Shown: positions 22,563 to 26,057 of the stretch, piece after piece
Numbering within the stretch: the stretch's first letter is position 1
How the letters are laid out: every line of letters begins with the position of its first letter
Source of the DNA: an uncultured Lachnospiraceae bacterium
GTDB taxonomy: Bacteria; Bacillota_A; Clostridia; Lachnospirales; Lachnospiraceae
Direction: 5' to 3'
DNA: 26,057 nt
Assembly: GCA_910585355.1 (NCBI GenBank)
Contig: CAJUDN010000029.1
Span: 1-26,057 of the forward strand
The notes under the pieces: model-generated
Seen by the model: the letters and a program-made list of their open reading frames with translations, nothing else
What the model was told of the DNA's origin: nothing
Databases searched by the model: none
Position numbers and translations under genes: made by a program

Positions 22563-22592
22563 TTAGACATCTCTAAAAACCAGAGATACAAT
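22563..22592 (+). promoter_or_regulatory. Candidate promoter with LysR-type operator upstream of flavodoxin
   Basis: TTAGAC (22563-22568) and TACAAT (22587-22592) are spaced by 18 bases. The spacer holds a perfect dyad ATCTCT-N7-AGAGAT (22569-22587), the size of a LysR-family binding site. A further TATCTC lies downstream at 22611-22616. Its place between the LysR gene and the flavodoxin gene supports an operator role. Confidence 0.55.
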
Positions 22593-22675
22593 ATAGGTGC
22601 CCGAAGAGGATATCTCCAGCGGGTAGTGCGAACCAATTACATATGAACAATACAATGAATTGGAGGAAAAATGAA

Positions 22676-23146
22676 ATGAGTAAGAAACTGGTAGCCTTCT
22701 TTTCCGCAAGCGGCACAACAAAAAAGGCCGCGGAACGCCTGGCAAAGGCAGTGGGAGCCGACCTGTTCGAAATCAAACCTGCTATCCCATATAGCAGCGC
22801 TGATTTAAACTGGATGGACAAAAAGAGCCGTAGCAGCGTAGAAATGAATGATCCAGCCTCCCGTCCGGAGATTGCCGGAAGTCTTTCCAATATGGCGGAC
22901 TATGACACTATATTCATTGGTTTCCCCATTTGGTGGTATGTCGCGCCCCATATTATCAATACCTTCGTGGAAAGCTATGACTTTTCCGGTAAGACTCTGG
23001 TGCCCTTTGCCACCTCTGGCGGCAGCGGCATGGGAAAAACGGTGGATGAACTGAAAAATCTCTGCCCGAACGCGGATTGGGAAACTGGAAAGATGATGAA
23101 CAGTGTATCTGATAAAGCACTTGCGGATTGGGCAAATGCATTCTAA
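22676..23146 (+). CDS. Flavodoxin-family protein
   Basis: This 156-residue protein carries the FMN-phosphate loop near the N terminus (FFSASGTTKKAAERLAKAVG) and FIGFPIWWYVAPHIINTFVE, with the aromatic WWY that stacks on the flavin. TLVPFATSGGSGMGKTVDEL completes the pattern of the flavodoxin_4 group, in which the protein is a small electron carrier or quinone reductase-like enzyme. ATG 22676 follows GGAGG by nine bases; the longer frame to 22643 lacks a ribosome site. It lies in a likely operon with the CMD-family gene 12 bases downstream. Confidence 0.9.
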   Translation: MSKKLVAFFSASGTTKKAAERLAKAVGADLFEIKPAIPYSSADLNWMDKKSRSSVEMNDPASRPEIAGSLSNMADYDTIFIGFPIWWYVAPHIINTFVESYDFSGKTLVPFATSGGSGMGKTVDELKNLCPNADWETGKMMNSVSDKALADWANAF

Positions 23147-23158
23147 CGGAGGAACGTC

Positions 23159-23845
23159 ATGGAACACAGAAAATTGGATCCGGAATTTACTGAAATTTTC
23201 CATCACTTCGCCTTTGACGAAGTCGTAAATGAAGAAAACCAGCAGCTCGATGCGCCTGTACGCTATCTGGCGATCCTCTCCGCCCTCATCGGCTGCGGCG
23301 GTCTGGACGCCTTTCGGGAAATGCTGCCCGCTGCGTTGGAAAATGGCGTGACGCCGGTTATGGTTAAAGAAACCATTTATCAGGCCACAGATTATATCGG
23401 CTATGGACGAATGCTGCCTTTTTTGAACGCATCCAATGACGTCTTTGTTCAAAACAAAATACAGCTTCCCCTGCCTGATCAGGCCACCACGACCATGGCA
23501 GACCGTCTGGAAAAAGGCGCAGAGACTCAGGCCGCAATCTTTGGCGAACACATGAAAGAGGCGTGGAAAAAAGGCCATATCAACCGATGGCTGGCCGCCA
23601 ACTGCTTTGGCGACTTCTATACCCGTACCGGACTTGACCTCTCGCAGCGAGAAATGATCACATTCTGCTTCCTCATGGCCCAGGGCGGTTGCGAACCGCA
23701 GCTCATTGCACACGCCAAGGGAAACATAAATCTGGGCAACGACAAGCATTTTCTTGTTCAGGTGGTATCCCAATGTCTCCCCTACATCGGCTATCCCCGA
23801 AGCCTGAACGCCATAAGCTGTATCCAAAAGGCGGCAGAATCATGA
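23159..23845 (+). CDS. Carboxymuconolactone decarboxylase (CMD)-family protein, two-domain
   Basis: This 228-residue protein has two CMD-like helical repeats. The first spans about residues 30-100 (VRYLAILSALIGCGGLDAFREMLPAALENGVTPVMVKETIYQATDYIGYGRM). The second spans about 155-225 (REMITFCFLMAQGGCEPQLIAHAKGNINLGNDKHFLVQVVSQCLPYIGYPRSLNAI). The AhpD-type CxxC peroxidase site is absent. Proteins of this kind are often next to flavodoxins and LysR regulators, which suggests a redox or quinone-related role, but the reaction is unknown. GGAGG precedes the ATG. Its stop overlaps an ATG for a 15-codon frame (MTLSKRRCSFNCRSN) that is probably a leftover. Confidence 0.88.
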   Translation: MEHRKLDPEFTEIFHHFAFDEVVNEENQQLDAPVRYLAILSALIGCGGLDAFREMLPAALENGVTPVMVKETIYQATDYIGYGRMLPFLNASNDVFVQNKIQLPLPDQATTTMADRLEKGAETQAAIFGEHMKEAWKKGHINRWLAANCFGDFYTRTGLDLSQREMITFCFLMAQGGCEPQLIAHAKGNINLGNDKHFLVQVVSQCLPYIGYPRSLNAISCIQKAAES

Positions 23846-23972
23846 CTCTGAGCAAAAGACGCTGCTCCTTTAATTGCCGGAGCAACTAAAGTACAATATC
23901 CTTGCGATGCCATGGGGCATTGAAAGTAAGTCTTAAATGGCAATTCATGCATGACTATCCTGTTGGAGTGAA

Positions 23973-24665
23973 TTATGTTTTTTCGGACGCCGGAATAAAG
24001 CGCCGTGCCACTTTTTCTGAAAAGAAGGTAATAAATGGTCCCAGGCCCAAGGCACAAACCAGCGTCCCCACTCCGATAAGCCCGCCCAGCAAAAACGCTA
24101 TAAGCGCACAGAGAGAATCCGTCAGCATCCTGCATCGCAAATACGGCCGCCTGCTTTTACGGGAAAGAATGATAGACAAAGCGTCATAAGGAGCGACACC
24201 CATATCTGCTGTCTGATACAGGGCGCAGGCCAGACTCAAAGTCACTACTCCTGCCACCATAAGCCATATTCTTGCATCAGTCTCCAACGAAACACCGCAG
24301 ACAGACCGTACGGCCTTTTCACAGAGGGAGGCCAGCGGCCCGACAAAGAGCCAGTTTATAAAAGTCCCAATTCCAATCAGTTCCCTGCCCGAACTCCATT
24401 CTGCAAAAAACCAAAGGCAGTTTACCAAAAATAAAACGATGGAAAAGTCAACCCCAAGCCGATTCCCGATTGCTATCATCAAGGCTGTGTGCGGATCGTT
24501 TCCCATGAGAGACAGTTTAAACAGCGCGACGCCAATCCCCATGATTCCGATTCCGGCAAGCATCACAACAAAAGTCCGCCGCCGGGCAGACGGCATATAT
24601 TCAGAGATTTTCGATGCGCTTTCCATGACCGATGTACCACTTGAACTGCTACCAGCTTTTTCCAT
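23973..24665 (-). CDS. YczE/YitT-type integral membrane protein
   Basis: This 230-residue protein has five or six membrane helices after a polar N-terminal tail of about 30 residues. The sequence FVVMLAGIGIMGIGVALFKLSLMGNDPHTALMIAIGNRLG, together with ALYQTADMGVAPYDALSIILSRK later on, repeats the G.G.....P.......I pattern that marks the YczE/YyaS membrane family in Firmicutes. Function is unknown. The start follows GGAGG by about six bases. It is divergent from the AraC regulator, which probably controls it through the 135-bp spacer. Confidence 0.85.
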   Translation of the reverse strand: MEKAGSSSSGTSVMESASKISEYMPSARRRTFVVMLAGIGIMGIGVALFKLSLMGNDPHTALMIAIGNRLGVDFSIVLFLVNCLWFFAEWSSGRELIGIGTFINWLFVGPLASLCEKAVRSVCGVSLETDARIWLMVAGVVTLSLACALYQTADMGVAPYDALSIILSRKSRRPYLRCRMLTDSLCALIAFLLGGLIGVGTLVCALGLGPFITFFSEKVARRFIPASEKT

Positions 24666-24800
24666 AATAACGCCTCCGAAGAAGGATTTCTCTGGATCTA
24701 CTCCTCTAATACTGGTATAATATCACCACCAGAGTGTTTATAATAGAATAAAATCGCCAATATGCTATGACGATTTAGGCAAACAAAGGAGGACAACGTT
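24666..24800. promoter_or_regulatory. Divergent spacer between the YczE-type and AraC genes
   Basis: Two TATAAT-like sequences occur in the region (around 24716 and 24741). CTCTGG (24689-24694) and CCAGAG (24729-24734) form an inverted pair about 34 bases apart that could bind a regulator. Neither -10 candidate has a good -35 box, as would be expected if an activator such as the adjacent AraC protein is needed. AGGAGG before GTG 24801 is the AraC ribosome site. Confidence 0.4.
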
Positions 24801-25682
24801 GTGCAGAATCTGCGGCTTGACGTTACGACAGATAAAAATGAACGGCAGCTGGAACGGCATGGACGCACCGCTTTTCCTGTGGCGTTTTATCATGGTGATC
24901 TTGTCAGCAATACTGTGATTTGGCACTGGCACGATGAGCTGGAATTAATTCTGATTCACTGCGGCTCTATTGTAGCAGGCACCGGCAAAACTTCTGCCAC
25001 GCTGAAAGCCGGAGAGGGCTGCTTCATCAAAGCAGGCGCTTTGCACAATATTTGGAAAGCGGATGACGCTCCCTGCGAATACCGCTCTGTCGTGTTCCAT
25101 CCCCGACTGATCGGCAGCATGGACAGCATCTTCTGGCTTCATTCCATTCAACCCCTTGGGAAGCCGGATTTTCCTCAGATAATCCCGTTTTTCATTGGAG
25201 ACAATAACAATTTCCCGGCTTTCTTTTCCCATCTGTGGCAGGTACAGGAAAATCAGAACGCCGGGTACGAAAATGATATCCGTTATCTGCTGACTAAGTT
25301 TACCGCGCAACTTTCCAGTACGCCTTTAGAGAGAGAATATCATCCTTCAGAACAGGAAGCACGGGATATGGGGCGTATGAAAGCCATGCTCTCTTTCCTG
25401 GAAGCGCACTATGCGGAGGAACTGACACTGGAACAAATCTCCGAAAGCGCCTGTATCAGCGTAACTGAATGCATGCGCTGTTTCCGGCGCAGCATCGGTG
25501 TGTCCCCAATCCACTTTCTAAAGGAACGCCGCCTTCAGCATGCCGCCGATATGCTCCGTCATACAAAAAAGAGTATATCCGGGATTGCAGCGTCCTGCGG
25601 ATTTTTGGACATGAGCTACTTTGCCAAATCATTCCGCTATCTTTACGGCGTAACGCCGACAGTATATCGGAACAGTGGTTAG
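24801..25682 (+). CDS. AraC-family transcriptional regulator
   Basis: This 293-residue protein has an N-terminal cupin domain (~25-150; VIWHWHDELELILIHCGS and AGEGCFIKAGALHNIW are typical) for effector sensing. The C-terminal pair of helix-turn-helices (~190-290) includes LTLEQISESACISVTECMRCFRRSIGVSPIHFLKERRLQHAADML and then ISGIAASCGFLDMSYFAKSFRYLYGVTPTVYR. The start is GTG 24801, after a strong AAAGGAGG. It is divergent from the YczE-type gene, a probable target. The stop TAG lies two bases before an inverted-repeat element (25685-25804). Confidence 0.93.
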   Translation: MQNLRLDVTTDKNERQLERHGRTAFPVAFYHGDLVSNTVIWHWHDELELILIHCGSIVAGTGKTSATLKAGEGCFIKAGALHNIWKADDAPCEYRSVVFHPRLIGSMDSIFWLHSIQPLGKPDFPQIIPFFIGDNNNFPAFFSHLWQVQENQNAGYENDIRYLLTKFTAQLSSTPLEREYHPSEQEARDMGRMKAMLSFLEAHYAEELTLEQISESACISVTECMRCFRRSIGVSPIHFLKERRLQHAADMLRHTKKSISGIAASCGFLDMSYFAKSFRYLYGVTPTVYRNSG

Positions 25683-25684
25683 TA

Positions 25685-25804
25685 ACTACAGCGCACATTT
25701 TGAAATTAGCCTATGTAAAACTGCAATATTCGGCTGTAATTACCGCCAATTCCACGCAAACTCCTTTGAAAAAAGTGAGTATAGTTTCAAATGTGCACTG
25801 TAGT
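25685..25804. repeat. MITE-like 120-bp element with ACTACAG ends
   Basis: The left end ACTACAGCGCACATTTTGAAA and the right end, read in reverse, ACTACAGTGCACATTTGAAA, agree apart from one substitution and one inserted base. GTTAG occurs on both sides (25678-25682 and 25805-25809), a possible target duplication, though two extra bases separate the left copy from the element. The interior contains no gene. The element begins right after the AraC stop codon. Confidence 0.6.
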
Positions 25805-25869
25805 GTTAGAATCCCGGCATTATTTTTTGACTTTCCCAGCCAGTCTATCTTCCTCTTTTCCTGTGCCGG

Positions 25870-26025
25870 TCATGGTATTGTAATAATAAATTCTTCGTCA
25901 TATTCATCATCCAGATCATCATACGTCATTTGAATTTTATCTTCCGACAGCCATTCCACACTAAAAAATACAGTTTCCATGAAGCCGCCGCCCGGATAAG
26001 TCCAGATGTGCTTTTTCCCAAACCA
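25870..26025 (-). CDS. Partial hypothetical protein, C-terminal 51 residues, cut by contig end
   Basis: The minus-strand frame is open from the last genomic base (26025) to a TGA at 25870-25872. It reads WFGKKHIWTYPGGGFMETVF, then FSVEWLSEDKIQMTYDDLDD, and ends EYDEEFIITIP. The acidic, ordered look and codon use resemble real coding sequence, and no other frame here is better. The N terminus is missing because the contig stops in adapter sequence. I do not recognise the family. Confidence 0.55.
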   Translation of the reverse strand, partial: WFGKKHIWTYPGGGFMETVFFSVEWLSEDKIQMTYDDLDDEYDEEFIITIP

Positions 26026-26057
26026 AGATCGGAAGAGCGTCGTGTAGGGAAAGAGTG
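26026..26057. other. Illumina adapter contamination at the contig end
   Basis: The last 32 bases start AGATCGGAAGAGCGTCGTGT and continue exactly as the reverse complement of the standard Illumina TruSeq universal adapter. This is not genomic DNA. It shows that the assembly was not fully trimmed and that 26025 is the last true base. Confidence 0.96.

Noticed and set aside
22805..23827. 340-codon open frame on the minus strand
   Set aside because: It is antisense to the flavodoxin and CMD-family genes, both of which have clear domains and ribosome sites; the antisense translation has no recognisable domain.
23842..23889. 15-codon frame MTLSKRRCSFNCRSN overlapping the CMD-family stop by ATGA
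   Set aside because: Too short and without a ribosome site of its own. It may be the start of a lost operon gene, but the sequence after it shows no coding trace.
17..25804. CRISPR array or phage system suggested by many short repeats
   Set aside because: The repeats are dispersed palindromes in spacers, not regularly spaced direct repeats with unique spacers, and no cas or phage structural genes are present.

Overview
The window looks like a complete 26 kb contig from a low-to-mid GC Firmicute, most likely a gut Lachnospiraceae or related Clostridia. The reasons are the strong AGGAGG-type ribosome sites, TTGACA/TATAAT promoters, a clostridial V/A-type ATPase operon, a SipW/CalY-type secretion operon, and many short palindromic intergenic repeats. 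The first bases lie inside a dispersed repeat, a common assembly break point. The last 32 bases (26026-26057) match the Illumina TruSeq adapter, so the right end is artificial and the last gene is cut there.

Layout. 1-507: a truncated repeat, a leftover of a membrane-protein gene, and tRNA-Lys(CTT) on the minus strand with a clear promoter. 799-1962 (minus): trmB, an unlisted 45-aa gene, and trxA, apparently one operon. 2177-2977 (plus): a HEPN-like/TM/SH3b protein. 3005-3919 (minus): a LysR regulator divergent from 4113-13371 (plus), a nine-subunit V/A-ATPase operon in the order G-C-I-K-F-E-A-B-D, ending in a translationally coupled DUF1461/TIGR01906 membrane protein. 13369-13730: a dense leader region with two repeats, a promoter and a terminator hairpin, upstream of a D-Ala-D-Ala carboxypeptidase (13730-15274). 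15394-16389 (minus): a DEDDh exonuclease. 16538-17746 (plus): a metallophosphoesterase and a VOC protein. 17866-19539 (minus): a sigma-70-like regulator, a SipW signal peptidase and a CalY/TasA-like secreted protein with overlapping frames. 19902-20060 (minus): a tiny Com-like zinc-ribbon gene with a TTG start, a near-consensus promoter and a LexA-like box. 20452-21171 (minus): a HAD phosphatase. 21670-23845 (plus): a LysR regulator followed by a flavodoxin and a carboxymuconolactone-decarboxylase-family protein, a probable redox/quinone stress unit. 23973-25682: a YczE-type membrane protein divergent from an AraC regulator. 25870-26025 (minus): a gene fragment.

The most unusual content is non-coding. 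At least six elements share GTAACAGTTC/GAACTGTTAC ends. Two of these (609-765 and 13555-13706) have the same two-hairpin plan, in which stem sequences differ but pairing is kept and a loop motif is conserved. Three other miniature inverted-repeat families are present: AGAGCGTGTYTGAAAATT ends (two copies), GGGGCTGTTGCAAAATGA ends, and ACTACAGYGCACATTT ends. No CRISPR array, rRNA, full insertion sequence or prophage was seen. All family assignments come from reading the sequence, without database searches.
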